From contig NZ_KB899040.1 in assembly GCF_000378005.1 (NCBI RefSeq), positions 609,645 through 673,644 of the forward strand: DNA of 64,000 nt. The letters run 5' to 3'. Made by a program: the position numbers and the translations under genes. A model generated the notes under the pieces. It did no database searches. It had not been told where the DNA came from and worked only from the letters and a program-made list of their open reading frames with translations. Positions within the stretch are counted from its first letter, which is position 1. Every line of letters begins with the position of its first letter. The DNA comes from Coprothermobacter platensis DSM 11748. Its GTDB lineage: Bacteria; Coprothermobacterota; Coprothermobacteria; Coprothermobacterales; Coprothermobacteraceae. Of the stretch, positions 15,120 through 26,219 are shown piece after piece.

Positions 15120-17418
15120 AAAACTACCTGTAATTCCTTTAAAGAATGTTGTAATGTTTCCGGGTATAGTTTTGCCATTGCTTATTGGGCGGCCCAAAAG
15201 CATAAAAGCCTTAGAAGAAGCAATGAACGGCTCCAAGAAAGTTGTTTTGCTTGCACAAAAGGATGAAAACACTGACGACCCATCTATTGACGATTTGTAT
15301 GATATAGGTGTTCAAGGCGAAGTTATACAAATTTTCAGGGCTCCAGATGGTACTGTCCGAATTGTTATTGAAGCTAAAACGAGGGTAAAAGCCACGGTTT
15401 CTGACAATGGTGATTATCTGGAAGCCGAATATGAAGAACTTGCCGAAGTAGAGGGAGATCCAACGCGGACGGAAGCGCTTGTAAAAGCCGCTGTGGCACG
15501 TTTTGAAGAATATGCGCGCCTGTCAGGAAGAATTCCTGTGGAAGTAGTTGCTGGCATCGGTGGTTTGGATAGCCCTGGCAAGATTGCAGACATGATAGCT
15601 GCCAACATGTTCATAAGCTATCAAGAAAAACAGAAAATACTTGAAATATTGACCATTCCTGAACGTCTTGAACATGTTCTTCAATTACTTTTGAGAGAAA
15701 TTGAAGTTTTGAAATTATCTCAAGAGATTGAGGAAACTGTTCGAGAGAGAATGGAGAAAAATCAACGAGAATACATCCTTCGAGAACAACTGAAAGCCAT
15801 ACAAGAAGAATTAGGGGAGAAGGATGAAAGAACCATAGAGATCGAGCAGTATAAGAAGCGCATCGCAGAAAGTGGTATGCCAGATGACGCGCTGAAAAAA
15901 GCTGAAGAAGAGTTGGACAGGCTGCAACGTATGCCTCCATATTCGGCCGAGCTTGCTGTTATACGAACATACTTGGATTGGCTTCTTTCTTTGCCGTGGA
16001 ACATAAGGACAGACGATGAAGATGATATCGACGCAGTGAAGGAAAAACTTGATAAAAGTCATTATGGTTTGGAAGAGGCAAAAGAACGCATCGTAGAATT
16101 CATAGCTACTAAGAAACTTTCAAAGCTCCCAAAGGCTCCTATTCTTTGCTTGGTCGGTCCTCCTGGTGTAGGAAAAACCTCCCTTGCGAAAGCAATAGCA
16201 ACAGCTTTAAACAGAAAACTTGTCCGTGTATCTTTGGGTGGCATTAGAGACGAAGCGGAAATACGCGGCCATAGGCGCACATATGTTGGAGCTATGCCTG
16301 GTCGCATAATTCAAGGTATAAGACAAGCAGGGACAAAGAATCCTGTGTTCGTACTGGACGAGATAGATAAACTTTCGTCAGATTTTATGGGTGATCCATC
16401 AGCTGCTTTGCTTGAAGCATTAGATCCAGAGCAGAATTATGCTTTCCAAGACCATTATTTGGAAGTAGCTTTTGATCTGTCAGAGGTTTTCTTTGTCACT
16501 ACAGCAAATAACCTTTATTCTATACCGCCTGCATTGCTGGACAGAATGGAAGTTATAAGACTCCCGGGATATACGGAAGATGAAAAGCTTCACATTGCAA
16601 AGCAATTCATATTACCAAAACTGTATGAACAAAGCGGTATTTCCGCAAACGAAGTTACGTTTTCCGATCAAGCTATTCTAAAAATAATCCGTGAATATAC
16701 GCGTGAAGCGGGAGTACGTAATTTGGAGAGAAATCTGCTCAATATTCTTCGAAAGATGGCTGTCGAAAAACTGGAGAGTAACATCTCTCATTCACGTGTT
16801 AGTGTAAAAAATGTAGAAGAATATTTGGGCATACCTAAATTCCACTACGGTAAATCTTTGGAAAAACCCGAAATTGGTGTCGTTACCGGTCTTGCTTGGA
16901 CAGAATTCGGTGGCGAGACAATGCTCATTGAGTGCCAGGTTGTAAAAGGTAAAGGTCAACTTATTCTAACTGGAAGTTTAGGACAAACATTGAAAGAATC
17001 AGCAATGGCTGCATTGACTTATGTTCGTAGTCGCGCAAAAGATTTAGGTATAGATGAAGATTTCTATAAAAAATATGACATACACATACATGCTCCTGAG
17101 GGTGCAATTCCGAAGGATGGCCCATCAGCGGGAATAACCATTGCCACGGCTATGGTGAGTGCACTTAAGAAGCAACCGGTTCCCAATGATTTAGCGATGA
17201 CAGGAGAGATAACTATTACAGGTAAAGTTCTCGCCATAGGCGGCGTTAAGGAAAAAGTATTGGCTGCGCATCGCATTGGGCTGAATCGTGTTATTCTGCC
17301 AAAGGACAACAAAGTCAACATGGAAGAAATAAGTGATGAAGTAAAAAGAAAAGTGAAATTCTACTTTGTGGATACGGTTGACCAGGTGGTGGATATCGTT
17401 TTTGGGAAGAATAGCTAA
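15112..17418 (+). CDS. lon: ATP-dependent protease Lon
   Basis: LonA-type protease with fused AAA+ and Ser/Lys peptidase, 768 aa. I take ATG at 15112, placed after GGTAGGAG; an in-frame GTG at 15100 lies on top of that site and is less likely. The N-terminal substrate domain starts [13 protein letters not shown]. Walker A GPPGVGKT falls near residue 350, Walker [10 protein letters not shown] follows, and the catalytic Ser is in PKDGPSAG (about residue 672) with Lys in GGVKEK (about 713). The gene overlaps clpX upstream and the next gene downstream. Confidence 0.96.
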   Translation: MSEKLPVIPLKNVVMFPGIVLPLLIGRPKSIKALEEAMNGSKKVVLLAQKDENTDDPSIDDLYDIGVQGEVIQIFRAPDGTVRIVIEAKTRVKATVSDNGDYLEAEYEELAEVEGDPTRTEALVKAAVARFEEYARLSGRIPVEVVAGIGGLDSPGKIADMIAANMFISYQEKQKILEILTIPERLEHVLQLLLREIEVLKLSQEIEETVRERMEKNQREYILREQLKAIQEELGEKDERTIEIEQYKKRIAESGMPDDALKKAEEELDRLQRMPPYSAELAVIRTYLDWLLSLPWNIRTDDEDDIDAVKEKLDKSHYGLEEAKERIVEFIATKKLSKLPKAPILCLVGPPGVGKTSLAKAIATALNRKLVRVSLGGIRDEAEIRGHRRTYVGAMPGRIIQGIRQAGTKNPVFVLDEIDKLSSDFMGDPSAALLEALDPEQNYAFQDHYLEVAFDLSEVFFVTTANNLYSIPPALLDRMEVIRLPGYTEDEKLHIAKQFILPKLYEQSGISANEVTFSDQAILKIIREYTREAGVRNLERNLLNILRKMAVEKLESNISHSRVSVKNVEEYLGIPKFHYGKSLEKPEIGVVTGLAWTEFGGETMLIECQVVKGKGQLILTGSLGQTLKESAMAALTYVRSRAKDLGIDEDFYKKYDIHIHAPEGAIPKDGPSAGITIATAMVSALKKQPVPNDLAMTGEITITGKVLAIGGVKEKVLAAHRIGLNRVILPKDNKVNMEEISDEVKRKVKFYFVDTVDQVVDIVFGKNS

Positions 17419-18028
17419 AGTTTTTTTGGCTGTTTTTGGCATCATTTGCTTGTTTGCTGCTGGAAGCTTTGCTGAGAATGCACTGGTTGAGTCGTCGAAG
17501 CCTGTTTATACAGTGCTGTTACCTTACGAAACATACATGGGTAATCTATGGCAGGTAGAAGAGCTTCCAGACATCCTACAAGCAATGAATAGTGAGCATG
17601 TGGTGGCGCTGGTTTATTACCCTTTTCAAGATGTAGATAAGATTATTCAGGGTCTGAGCACGGATGTCATACTCGTCTCAAATAAACCCATAACATCAGA
17701 CAAAAGGGTTCTATGGGTTAATATCGGTACATTTGCTAATGATGATTCATATTTAGATCTTTCCTATGAAACCCTACTCACCTATAAAGGCACGATGGCT
17801 GTTATCCAAAATAAGAAATTGTGCGCCAAGGATGAGCTCATGGCTTTGACAAATCAGTATTTGTGGTCAAAAACACAAGGTGTGTTTTCTGCTCAGGATT
17901 GCCCTTCAGATGCTTTGTTCATCGGTTATGGCAGCGGTTCTTCGCATAAGGTCATTGCTTTTGATGTAAAGGCTTCTATACAATCACTGGTTAAGGGCCA
18001 AAGAATTAGAAAGGTGGTCCAGTATTGA
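17402..18028 (+). CDS. Exported protein of unknown function
   Basis: I do not recognise this 208-residue protein. From the proposed TTG start at 17402 it has a charged GRIAK head, a hydrophobic segment ([15 protein letters not shown]) and a likely signal-peptidase site before ENALVE, so it is probably secreted or membrane-anchored. AGGTGGTGGA lies nine bases upstream of that TTG; an ATG at 17366 in the same frame would add 12 Trp-rich residues and deepen the overlap with lon. The mature part has two Cys, in KKLCAKDE and AQDCPSD, which could form a disulfide. It is followed at -4 bp by rimO. No function should be assigned. Confidence 0.7.
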   Translation: MGRIAKVFLAVFGIICLFAAGSFAENALVESSKPVYTVLLPYETYMGNLWQVEELPDILQAMNSEHVVALVYYPFQDVDKIIQGLSTDVILVSNKPITSDKRVLWVNIGTFANDDSYLDLSYETLLTYKGTMAVIQNKKLCAKDELMALTNQYLWSKTQGVFSAQDCPSDALFIGYGSGSSHKVIAFDVKASIQSLVKGQRIRKVVQY

Positions 18029-19299
18029 ACCAGAAAAAAAGAATCTATGTACAAACGTTAGGCTGTCCTAAAAATATAGTGCGTACGCAAGATTTCTATA
18101 AGTCACTCGATTATGCCAATAATGAAGTTGTATATTCTCCAGACGATGCAGATGTAATAATTCTTAATACTTGTGGATTTATAGCTGATGCAGTAAAAGA
18201 GTCTGTTGTCAACGCTTTGGAACTTAGAGAACAATACCCTGATAAAGAAATAGTCTTCGCTGGTTGCGTTCCACTACGCTTTGGAACAGATACTGTAAGT
18301 AAAGAACTCCCGGAAATGAATGCGGTCATAAAAGGCATGGATGTTAATAGCTTTGTTACAAAAGCAAAGAATATGGATGGCTCTATTTTGACATTTCCTT
18401 ACGCATACGTTTCAATAGCTGAAGGATGCAACGGTACTTGCAGCTATTGTACTATCCCTAAGTTTTGGGGACCTCTGCAGTCCAAATCGATAAAAGACAT
18501 ATTGGATGAACTAAACACTTTGACAGATATTGGTATAAAAGAGGTCGTGTTGGTGTCTCAAGATAGTGGAGCGTGGGGTACAGACCTTTATGGAAAGCCT
18601 TCATTATCGATGCTTATCGACGCACTTAGAGATACTGATATACCTTGGTTGAGAATCATGTACGTTAATCCTTCCTACATCAATGAGGCCCTACTAAGTA
18701 AATGGCGTGACAATGGGCGTATATTGCCTTATTTTGATATACCTCTGCAGTCTGGATCAGATAGATTATTAAAATTGATGCACAGAGGCTACTCTCGGAG
18801 CAAAGCACTTGAGTCATTAAAACTGGTTGATGAAGTATTTCCAGAAAATGTAAAGCGTACCTCGCTTATAGCAGGTTTTCCAACGGAAAGCGAGGACGAT
18901 TTGAAAAATACTATAGATTTGATAATAGAAGGTAAATTGAATCATGTTGGTGTATTTGCTTATTCCGACGAAGAGGAAGCGCCATCTTACCAATTGCCAC
19001 AGAAACTGAGCGAAGAAGAAATACAGCAGCATAAGAATGTGTTAGAAAACGTAGCACTTCAACTTCAAGTGGCATGGGAAAGAACACATATAGGGAAAAG
19101 TGTTTTGTGCTTGGTAGAAGCATGCAGTGACGGTAGTTTTGTTGGGCGCATGTGGGGACAGGCGCCAGAAATTGATGGTATCGTTGTTGCCCAAGGCAAC
19201 GCCGAGCCCGGGGAGATGGTGGAGGTTGTTGTGGAAAAAGCAGAACCTGGTGTACTCATTGGCCATAAAAAAGGCGAAAAGGATAATAACTTCTCATAG
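18025..19299 (+). CDS. rimO: Ribosomal protein S12 methylthiotransferase
   Basis: RimO radical-SAM methylthiotransferase, 424 aa, which modifies the conserved Asp of ribosomal protein S12. The MTTase domain cysteines are C14 (TLGCPKN), C50 (NTCGF) and C81 (AGCVPLR). The radical-SAM cluster is C135, C139 and C142 (GCNGTCSYC). A TRAM domain closes the protein. TLGCPKN and NTCGFI are RimO-type rather than MiaB-type motifs; the MiaB paralogue is at 24 kb. The start is TTG, overlapping the previous stop by four bases behind AGGTGG. Confidence 0.94.
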   Translation: MNQKKRIYVQTLGCPKNIVRTQDFYKSLDYANNEVVYSPDDADVIILNTCGFIADAVKESVVNALELREQYPDKEIVFAGCVPLRFGTDTVSKELPEMNAVIKGMDVNSFVTKAKNMDGSILTFPYAYVSIAEGCNGTCSYCTIPKFWGPLQSKSIKDILDELNTLTDIGIKEVVLVSQDSGAWGTDLYGKPSLSMLIDALRDTDIPWLRIMYVNPSYINEALLSKWRDNGRILPYFDIPLQSGSDRLLKLMHRGYSRSKALESLKLVDEVFPENVKRTSLIAGFPTESEDDLKNTIDLIIEGKLNHVGVFAYSDEEEAPSYQLPQKLSEEEIQQHKNVLENVALQLQVAWERTHIGKSVLCLVEACSDGSFVGRMWGQAPEIDGIVVAQGNAEPGEMVEVVVEKAEPGVLIGHKKGEKDNNFS

Positions 19300-19693
19300 A
19301 ACGGTAAGCGTAGCAGAATCATGTACAGGCGGCCAAGTGGCGGCCTGGCTTACATTATTACCTGGTTCATCGAAAGTGTTCGATAGTGGTTATGTCGTTT
19401 ATACAGTTGATGCAAAAAAACGTATGTTAGGTGTGGATACTAATGAGCCTACGTCAGCTGATACCGCTCTTTCTTTGGCAAGGGCACTACCGAAGAAAGA
19501 CATAATGGTTGCAGTGGTAGGAAACCTTGGGCCATCTTCTGAAGCTGGTAGCGGTAGGGGAATAGTAACGGCATGCTTTATTGCAGACGAGTCAAAACAT
19601 ACGATGAGAAAGAGCTTCAGACATGGACGGTTAAGAAATAGAACTCTTAGTGCCTATTGGGTTCTGGACACAATTTCCAGGAGCTTTTTATGA
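19250..19693 (+). CDS. pncC: CinA C-terminal domain protein (nicotinamide-nucleotide amidase type)
   Basis: Stand-alone CinA C-terminal/PncC domain of about 147 aa, which deamidates NMN to NaMN in pyridine nucleotide recycling. VSVAESCTGG is the family signature, followed by LPGSSKVF, DSGYVVYTVDAKKRMLGV and a GNLGPSS segment. The start is uncertain: GTG at 19250 or TTG at 19259, both inside the rimO 3' end, leave the expected helix before the signature; neither has a clear ribosome site. No CinA N-terminal (MoaB-like) domain is present. It lies close to recA, as cinA does in Firmicutes, and fits with the NAD synthetases in the window. Confidence 0.8.
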   Translation: MYSLAIKKAKRIITSHRTVSVAESCTGGQVAAWLTLLPGSSKVFDSGYVVYTVDAKKRMLGVDTNEPTSADTALSLARALPKKDIMVAVVGNLGPSSEAGSGRGIVTACFIADESKHTMRKSFRHGRLRNRTLSAYWVLDTISRSFL

Positions 19694-20214
19694 GGTTATT
19701 CTTTGGTGTTCCTGTTTCAGAAGAACTTAGGACGTTTTATAAGAACTTTATTGAGCCTGAATTGGAGGCTCATGTTATAGGTAAAGCTGTAGAACCTGAA
19801 AACCTGCATATTACAATGCTTTTTCTCGGTGACATTTCTGATGTGGGTTTTATCAGCACAATTGCAAGTGATCTAAGCACCTTCTTACCCTTTGAGGTCA
19901 CTGTAGGAGGATATAACTTTTTTGGGCATCCTCCACGCGTGTTTTTCATGGATGTTATAAAAGGCAAGAGCGAATTAAATGCTATTCATGATTGTCTGTG
20001 TACTGGAACAGGTCTCAATGACCCACGTTTTTCTCCTCATGTGACATTGGCACGTATAAAATATTCAAATACAGCCATACACAATATAATTAATAAGCTA
20101 CCAAGTGATAATTTTACGTGGACAGTTAACAAAATCGTACTTTTTGAATCAAAATTGACGAATAAGGGGCCTATATATTCCGTTTACGAAGAATTTCCAC
20201 TTAAAGCTTTATAA
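19690..20214 (+). CDS. thpR: RNA 2',3'-cyclic phosphodiesterase (2H family)
   Basis: 2H phosphoesterase of the ThpR/LigT group, 174 aa. Both HxT motifs are visible: LHITMLFLG and SPHVTLARI. The start ATG at 19690 overlaps the preceding stop (ATGA) and has AGGAG upstream; longer in-frame starts are inside the pncC gene and unlikely. Family members open 2',3'-cyclic phosphates on RNA ends; the physiological substrate is unknown. In many bacteria this gene neighbours cinA and recA, as here. Confidence 0.9.
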   Translation: MRLFFGVPVSEELRTFYKNFIEPELEAHVIGKAVEPENLHITMLFLGDISDVGFISTIASDLSTFLPFEVTVGGYNFFGHPPRVFFMDVIKGKSELNAIHDCLCTGTGLNDPRFSPHVTLARIKYSNTAIHNIINKLPSDNFTWTVNKIVLFESKLTNKGPIYSVYEEFPLKAL

Positions 20215-20235
20215 TTAAAATAAGGAGGAAATGCC

Positions 20236-21270
20236 ATGGAAACAAGTGAAAAAGAAAATCAAAGTGATAAACAAAAAGCATTAGACATGACAGTCCAATA
20301 TGTTGAAAAAAGATTTGGGAAAGGTTCTTTAATGCGGTTAGGAGAATCTGGAAGTACCATGCAAGTAGATACTATATCCACAGGCGCACTCACGTTGGAT
20401 CTTGCTCTCGGGATAGGGGGCATACCTCGTGGAAGAATAATAGAAATTTACGGTCCAGAAGGAGCAGGTAAGACAACACTTGCATTACATATTATCGCTA
20501 ATGCTCAAAAGAATGGTGGAACAGCTGTATTTATCGATGCTGAGCATGCTCTGGACCCAGTGTATGCAAGAAAGCTGGGTGTCGATGTAGACAACCTTTA
20601 TATCTCTCAACCAGATTATGGGGAGCAAGCTTTGGAAATTGCTGAAGAACTAAGCAAGAGCGGTGCTGTAGATGTTATTGTTATTGACTCTGTTGCTGCA
20701 TTAGTTCCAAAGGCAGAATTGGACGGCGAAATTGGTGATTCATTTATGGGTTTGCAGGCTCGTCTCATGTCACAAGCCCTTAGAAAATTGACCGGTATAG
20801 CTTCTAAGACCGGTACTGCAATTGTCTTTCTTAACCAACTTAGAGAAAAAGTTGGTATCACGTTTGGAAATCCAGAAGTAACTCCAGGAGGGCGCGCGCT
20901 CAAGTTCTTTGCCTCGGCCAGGATTGAACTACGCAAATCAGAAAATATTGGCGGAAGCGGAGATGCCAGTGAAGGTGCGGTAATTAAAGCAAAAATTGTA
21001 AAGAACAAATTGGCTCCTCCATTTAGGACGGCCATGTTTGACCTTTATTTTGGAAAAGGGATATCTTGGACGGCTTCCGTGGTAGATGCAGCCATCATTG
21101 CTGGTGTTATTCAAAAAAGTGGAAGTTGGTATTCATATAATGACATAAGACTTGGGCAAGGTAAAGATAATGCAGTATCTTTTCTTGAAGAGCACCCAGA
21201 TAGCCTTTCTGAAATAGAAAAAGCTGTTCGAGGAACTCTACAGGAGCTTCCAGTGGAGAGCGACGAGTAA
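20236..21270 (+). CDS. recA: Recombinase RecA
   Basis: RecA, 344 aa, the strand-exchange protein for homologous repair. Walker A is GPEGAGKT (73-80). Conserved [19 protein letters not shown] and the L2 loop [22 protein letters not shown] follow. GGAGGAAATGCC precedes the ATG. The 3' end is followed after four bases by recX. No SOS box is obvious in the 21 bp gap from thpR, so any promoter lies further upstream. Confidence 0.98.
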   Translation: METSEKENQSDKQKALDMTVQYVEKRFGKGSLMRLGESGSTMQVDTISTGALTLDLALGIGGIPRGRIIEIYGPEGAGKTTLALHIIANAQKNGGTAVFIDAEHALDPVYARKLGVDVDNLYISQPDYGEQALEIAEELSKSGAVDVIVIDSVAALVPKAELDGEIGDSFMGLQARLMSQALRKLTGIASKTGTAIVFLNQLREKVGITFGNPEVTPGGRALKFFASARIELRKSENIGGSGDASEGAVIKAKIVKNKLAPPFRTAMFDLYFGKGISWTASVVDAAIIAGVIQKSGSWYSYNDIRLGQGKDNAVSFLEEHPDSLSEIEKAVRGTLQELPVESDE

Positions 21271-21274
21271 GTGC

Positions 21275-21688
21275 ATGGATCCTTGCGAAAAAAGCTGGTC
21301 TGGAATATTAAGACGTCTTTCGCGTAAAGATTATTCTAAACACGAGTTATTGGAAAAGGTTCCTGATGAATGTAAAGAGTTTGTCAATGAACGCCTCAAT
21401 TCATACTTTCCGAACTTAGATGAAATGGTTTTGGAAGGTGAAATTAGGCGTGCAGTTAATCATGGAAAAGGTCCATTGTATCTACGAAACCGATTGTGGG
21501 AGAGAAAGGTTTCTGCGGATATGGAACTGCTGTTGGATAATGATGATGTTTGGCATAAAAGTTTAGACAATGCTTTACAAAAAGCAAAAAACAAGATTCA
21601 AGATAAGGAAAAGATCATTCAGTATTTGTTAAGACAAGGCTTTACGTACGAAATGATTTCACGGTTCATGAAGGAGGTTGATACCTAA
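21275..21688 (+). CDS. recX: RecX family regulator of RecA
   Basis: Small helical RecX-like protein, 137 aa, slightly shorter than usual. It shows the repeat-type pattern LRRLSRKDYSKHELLEK, a central GPLYLRNRLWERKV and a C-terminal KIIQYLLRQGFTYEMISRFM, matching the triple-helix RecX modules. It lies four bases after recA, the expected partner it inhibits or modulates, and overlaps rny by one base. Assignment rests on modest similarity plus position. Confidence 0.82.
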   Translation: MDPCEKSWSGILRRLSRKDYSKHELLEKVPDECKEFVNERLNSYFPNLDEMVLEGEIRRAVNHGKGPLYLRNRLWERKVSADMELLLDNDDVWHKSLDNALQKAKNKIQDKEKIIQYLLRQGFTYEMISRFMKEVDT

Positions 21689-23244
21689 TGGCGATGATGA
21701 TATTTGGTTTACTCATAGGCATAGTGGTTGGCGGTGTTTTAGCTTACTTCTACGCTATAAACTCGACGAAATCGAAAGTTCAAAAGATGATAGAGGATGC
21801 TCAGTCAGAGGCCTCATCCATTGTAAAAACAGCACGAGAGGAAGAAAAGAAAGCTCAGGAACGCTCTGAGTCGTTGGTAAAGCAAGCTCAAGAACAAGTT
21901 TCTTCTATGATTGCTGAGACAAGCAAGGAATTAAAATCGAGGAGAGAACAGCTAGACAAGCTTGAACAACGTCTTTCTCAGAGAGAACAGCAACTGGATA
22001 GACGGATGGACTCTATCGAAGCAAAAGAGAAAAGAGCTGAGCAAAAATTGCAACTGGCAGAAGAAAAGCTTAAATCTGCAGAGTCATTTGAGCAAGAAGC
22101 TGTTAAGAAGCTCCAGGAGATAGCAAATATGACTACTGATGAAGCAAAACAATTTTTGTTTTCACGATTAGAAGAAGAGTTGAAAGAGGAATTTGGAGAG
22201 AAAATAAGGACATTTGAGGAGAATTTCAAAGAAGAAGCTGACAAGAAAGCTTCAGAGCTTATTGTTAGCGCAATGCAACGTCTGACGACCGAAAAGCCTG
22301 AAGATCCTGTAATTTCGGTGGTAGAACTTCCTTCAGAAGAAATAAAAGGCCGCATCATAGGTCGTGAAGGAAGAAACATCAGAACCTTTGAACGTATCAC
22401 AGGCGTGGATCTGATTATCGATGATACACCAGAAGTAGTCGTTGTCTCTTCGTTTGATCCTATTCGAAGAGAAATTGCTCGAAGAACCTTAGAAAAGCTC
22501 ATAATCGATGGACGTATTCAACCTGCTCGCATAGAGGAAATCTTTGCTAAGGAAAAAGATGCCATTGAGCAAGAAATTGTGGAGGCTGGTGACAAGGCTG
22601 TTAGGGACCTTGGTATCAGGGAGATGAATGCGGATCTAAAGCACATCGTTGGCCAATTGAAGTTTAGAACATCATACGGGCAGAATGTCCTGAGTCATTC
22701 GGTCGAAGTTGGTTTCCTTGCAGGTATGCTCGCCAGCGAACTTCATCTTGACACACAACTGGCGAAACGTGCTGGTCTATTACATGATATTGGAAAAGCG
22801 CTTGACCATAGCATAGAAGGTAGCCACGCACTCATAGGAGCAGACGTAGCCAGAAAATACAGGGAGAATCCTGTGGTAGTGAATGCCATAGCGTCACACC
22901 ATAATGAAGTCCCTCAGGAAAGCATGTACGCAGTTATAACACAAATTGCTGATGCTATAAGTGCCTCTAGACCAGGCGCACGTAGAGAAAATTATGCGGC
23001 TTACATAAAGAGAGTTCAACAGTTGGAAGAAATAGCTAAGGAGTTTGATGGTGTAGAATCAGCTTTTGCGGTTCAAGCGGGAAGAGAAATTCGTGTTATC
23101 GTTCATCCTGAAGTTATCGGGGACAATGAAGCATTTGCGTTAGCCCGAGATATTGCTAAAAAGATAGAAGAAGAGCTGATATATCCAGGTCAGATAAAAG
23201 TTACTGTAGTACGTGAGACAAGGGTCGCAGAATACGCAAAATGA
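21688..23244 (+). CDS. rny: Ribonuclease Y
   Basis: Membrane-anchored endoribonuclease that initiates mRNA decay, 518 aa. An N-terminal helix (FGLLIGIVVGGVLAYFYAI) is followed by a long Glu/Lys/Gln coiled coil (about residues 30-190). A KH domain (IKGRIIGREGRNIRTFE) and an HD phosphohydrolase domain (LLHDIGKALDH, SHALIG) complete it. GGAGG lies upstream of the ATG, which overlaps the recX stop. The next gene, ymdB, overlaps by four bases; the rny-ymdB pairing is conserved in Firmicutes. Confidence 0.96.
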   Translation: MAMMIFGLLIGIVVGGVLAYFYAINSTKSKVQKMIEDAQSEASSIVKTAREEEKKAQERSESLVKQAQEQVSSMIAETSKELKSRREQLDKLEQRLSQREQQLDRRMDSIEAKEKRAEQKLQLAEEKLKSAESFEQEAVKKLQEIANMTTDEAKQFLFSRLEEELKEEFGEKIRTFEENFKEEADKKASELIVSAMQRLTTEKPEDPVISVVELPSEEIKGRIIGREGRNIRTFERITGVDLIIDDTPEVVVVSSFDPIRREIARRTLEKLIIDGRIQPARIEEIFAKEKDAIEQEIVEAGDKAVRDLGIREMNADLKHIVGQLKFRTSYGQNVLSHSVEVGFLAGMLASELHLDTQLAKRAGLLHDIGKALDHSIEGSHALIGADVARKYRENPVVVNAIASHHNEVPQESMYAVITQIADAISASRPGARRENYAAYIKRVQQLEEIAKEFDGVESAFAVQAGREIRVIVHPEVIGDNEAFALARDIAKKIEEELIYPGQIKVTVVRETRVAEYAK

Positions 23245-24005
23245 AGATATTGTTCTTCGGAGACGTGGTCGGGCGGAGTGGTCGCCAAGCACTGAGTCGC
23301 CATGTGCAGGATCTAAAGACGTCACTCAATGCAGATGTTGTTGTTGCTAATGGCGAAAACTCCGCTGGAGGTCTCGGAATAAACAGAAAAGCTGTGGAGG
23401 AAATCTTAAACTGTGGCGTAGATGTGATTACCACGGGGAATCATGCCTTCCACTGGAAAGAATGGAAAGATGTTTACGAGAATTACCCCATGGTTGTTTT
23501 TCCAGCAAATTATCCAGATATGCAAGATCGTTCATGTTATTCAGTGAAGGGTCTAACAGTGATAAATTTACAGGGGAGAGTATTCATGGACTGCATCGAT
23601 AATCCCTTTTCATCTGTAAAAAATGTTCTGCGTCGTCTTGATAAAGAAACAATAAAGCTGGTAGACTTTCATGCTGAAGCCACAAGTGAAAAAATCGCGA
23701 TGGGTTATTTCCTTGATGGGCGTGTGGATGCTGTGGTGGGCACACATACCCACGTACAGACTGCTGACGAAAAGATGCTACCAAATGGAACTTTATACAT
23801 AAGCGACGTGGGTATGACAGGCCCTTACGATAACTCCGTTTTAGGCATGGATAAAGAAGCTGTGATAGGTAAGTTTTTGAATAACAGACCCGTCCGGTAT
23901 GAGTTAGCGAAAGGGAGAAACATAATAAATGGAGTATTCATAAATATTTCTGATTCCGAACGTTCAATTACTCGTATTTCCTTTTTAGAACAGGGAGAGG
24001 ATTAA
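23241..24005 (+). CDS. ymdB: YmdB-type metallophosphoesterase (2',3'-cAMP phosphodiesterase family)
   Basis: 254-residue metallophosphoesterase of the YmdB family. Metal-binding motifs are [10 protein letters not shown] (near the N-terminus), [26 protein letters not shown] and [10 protein letters not shown]. In Bacillus the homologue hydrolyses 2',3'-cyclic nucleotides and affects mRNA levels; whether that holds here is inferred. It overlaps rny by ATGA, fitting a linked RNA-turnover role. Confidence 0.92.
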   Translation: MKILFFGDVVGRSGRQALSRHVQDLKTSLNADVVVANGENSAGGLGINRKAVEEILNCGVDVITTGNHAFHWKEWKDVYENYPMVVFPANYPDMQDRSCYSVKGLTVINLQGRVFMDCIDNPFSSVKNVLRRLDKETIKLVDFHAEATSEKIAMGYFLDGRVDAVVGTHTHVQTADEKMLPNGTLYISDVGMTGPYDNSVLGMDKEAVIGKFLNNRPVRYELAKGRNIINGVFINISDSERSITRISFLEQGED

Positions 24006-24007
24006 TC

Positions 24008-25291
24008 TTGAAATATTACATCTTTACATATGGCTGCCAGATGAATAAGAACGATAGTGAAATGGTTAGCGGTTTGTTGAAGAGAGCGGGTTGGGAAGAA
24101 GCAAGTAACGCTGTTGACAGCGACGTTGTTTTAGTGAATACATGCTCTGTTAGGCTTCATGCTGAAGACAGGGCCATAGGCACTATCTCGGCACTCAAAA
24201 AATTGGGCAAAAAAGTAATAGTAATGGGATGCATGGTAGAATCCAGAGGCAAAGAACTTTTAGATCGATTTGCGCATGTCCAGGCTGCCGTTGGCCCTTC
24301 TTATGAAGCAAGAATTCCTGAATTGCTAATGAACGGTGATAGGCTGTTGCTCACTGGCGATGAAAGAGTAGATTTCGACGGATATGGACATTCAAGCCGT
24401 CAGCAAAAACACTCTGTTTACGTTACCATAATGAAAGGCTGCGATGATTTTTGTACGTATTGCATTGTCCCCTATACCAGAGGTAGAGTGCAATCAAGAC
24501 CTGCTGAATCTGTTTTAGAAGAGGTTAAAGAATGTGCACAAGCAGGTGCTTCGGAAGTCACATTGCTTGGACAAAACGTGAACGATTACGGAAAAGACAT
24601 AGAAGGCTGGGATTTCGCCCGCTTGGTAGAAGAGGTAGCAAAAGTCGACGGGATAAAGCGCATACGATTCATGTCTCCACACCCTGCAAATTTCACTAGA
24701 GATGACATTCTAAGGCTTACATCCATAGATAAAATGGCACCGTATTATCATTTACCTTTACAATCCGGAGACGATGAAATATTGCGTCTTATGAATCGTA
24801 AGTACACCACTGCGCAGTTTGAAGAGCTTGTTCAGTTTATTCGAGAAAGAGTACCAGGAGTGGCTATTGGCACTGACCTCATAGTAGGATTTCCAGGAGA
24901 AACAGAAAAACATTTTAGCAATACACTGGAGTTCTTGAAAAAGATGAGGTTTGATGTTATCTATATGGCAATATATTCTCCACGTCCAGGAACTCCTGCC
25001 GCAAAGTGGTCTGACCGGTTTGTCCCAGACGAAGTGATGAGGTTACGTTACGACGAAGTCATGAAGTTAGAAGAGGAAATTGCCTATGGTATAAATCAAG
25101 AATATGTAAACACACTGCAAAGCGTTCTTATTGATAGGATAGATCAGGAAAATGGAAAATTCATTGGTAGAACAGCAACAAATAAAACGGTCGTTTTCGA
25201 TGCAAATAACGCACATACGGTAGGAGAGTTTTGTGATGTTTTGATTACCGAAGCGAAGTCATGGGTTCTTTATGGAAAGGCTCCTAATTAG
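24008..25291 (+). CDS. miaB: tRNA-2-methylthio-N6-dimethylallyladenosine synthase
   Basis: MiaB radical-SAM methylthiotransferase, 427 aa, acting on i6A37 of tRNAs. MTTase cysteines are C10 (GCQMN), C46 (NTCSVR) and C75 (GCMVES); the radical-SAM cluster is C145, C149 and C152 (GCDDFCTYC) followed by PYTRGR. A C-terminal TRAM domain follows. The start is TTG behind GGAGAGGA. It overlaps miaA, which makes the substrate of this enzyme, by 20 bp. Confidence 0.96.
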   Translation: MKYYIFTYGCQMNKNDSEMVSGLLKRAGWEEASNAVDSDVVLVNTCSVRLHAEDRAIGTISALKKLGKKVIVMGCMVESRGKELLDRFAHVQAAVGPSYEARIPELLMNGDRLLLTGDERVDFDGYGHSSRQQKHSVYVTIMKGCDDFCTYCIVPYTRGRVQSRPAESVLEEVKECAQAGASEVTLLGQNVNDYGKDIEGWDFARLVEEVAKVDGIKRIRFMSPHPANFTRDDILRLTSIDKMAPYYHLPLQSGDDEILRLMNRKYTTAQFEELVQFIRERVPGVAIGTDLIVGFPGETEKHFSNTLEFLKKMRFDVIYMAIYSPRPGTPAAKWSDRFVPDEVMRLRYDEVMKLEEEIAYGINQEYVNTLQSVLIDRIDQENGKFIGRTATNKTVVFDANNAHTVGEFCDVLITEAKSWVLYGKAPN

Positions 25292-26219
25292 TGTTCTTGG
25301 TCCTACCGGTGTCGGTAAGACAAATTTATCTCTTTACCTGACTCAAGAGCTAAAGGCTGCGAACATTATATCCATAGATACGGGAGCTTTTTACAAGGAG
25401 ACGAGTGTTGGAACTGCAAAGCCTGAAAAAACGTCCATTAGCGTTGTAAAGCATTGGTTTGTCGATTGCCTTTCTTGTTCAGAGCTCTATTCCGTAGGAT
25501 CATTTGTACAAGACTGCTCAGAAATTATTGAGGATCTTTGGCAGCAGGATATAACGCCTATACTGGTAGCTGGTACACTTTTCTACTACTATGCTCTACT
25601 TGGCGAGCGCAGCTATGCGTCGCTAGGTACTGATTACAGTATTAGGTCTGAAGTAGAATCTGATTTAGTGAAGTTTGGTGAATCTTTCTTGAGAAATGAG
25701 CTAAAGGCGTATGATCCTTTGAGAGAATCAGAAATAGCTATAGGTGACGAAAGAAGACTCGTTCGCGCTGTGGAAATACTTAGAATGGGCAAGAAACCAT
25801 CAGAAGCGCAGGTTTATAATAAATTGCGTTTTAATTCAAATATAAAGATAGGTTTGATGATACCGCGAGATCCCTATCGTGAGCGACTTATGCAGAGAGT
25901 AAACACCATGATTGAGAAAGGTCTCATTGAGGAAGTTGAGGCTTTATTGAAACAGTTCAATGAAAGTAGCCCTTGTTTAAAACAAATAGGTTATAAGGAA
26001 GTGTGCAACTATTTAAAAGGGAATATCTCAAGTGTTGAAGAACTCAAGCAGAGAATATTCTACAGACACTGGGATTATGCTAGAAAGCAAATGAAATGGC
26101 TTAAGAAGGATGACAGCATTACTTGGTTTGATGCTTCTCAGCCCTTTGATGATCTTTGTGAGGAGGTCACAGTTTATGTTAGACGCACTTTGGACAATAG
26201 CACAGGTAAATTACAATAG
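25272..26219 (+). CDS. miaA: tRNA dimethylallyltransferase
   Basis: MiaA adds a dimethylallyl group to A37 of tRNAs reading UNN codons, 315 aa. The P-loop GPTGVGKT is at residues 10-17. [16 protein letters not shown] corresponds to the usual DSMQVYRG..IGTAKP, so the family core is altered but recognisable. Later motifs are [12 protein letters not shown] and a C-terminal [15 protein letters not shown], the latter matching the usual R.YAKRQ.TWF. The start lies inside miaB without a clear ribosome site. The gene overlaps the downstream PLP-enzyme gene. Confidence 0.93.
   Translation: MERLLISVLGPTGVGKTNLSLYLTQELKAANIISIDTGAFYKETSVGTAKPEKTSISVVKHWFVDCLSCSELYSVGSFVQDCSEIIEDLWQQDITPILVAGTLFYYYALLGERSYASLGTDYSIRSEVESDLVKFGESFLRNELKAYDPLRESEIAIGDERRLVRAVEILRMGKKPSEAQVYNKLRFNSNIKIGLMIPRDPYRERLMQRVNTMIEKGLIEEVEALLKQFNESSPCLKQIGYKEVCNYLKGNISSVEELKQRIFYRHWDYARKQMKWLKKDDSITWFDASQPFDDLCEEVTVYVRRTLDNSTGKLQ

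Noticed and set aside
15414-16307. Several 60-110 codon minus-strand frames inside lon, and similar antisense frames in der, recA, rho, rny and others
   Set aside because: Shadows of strong coding genes with no ribosome sites or recognisable domains.
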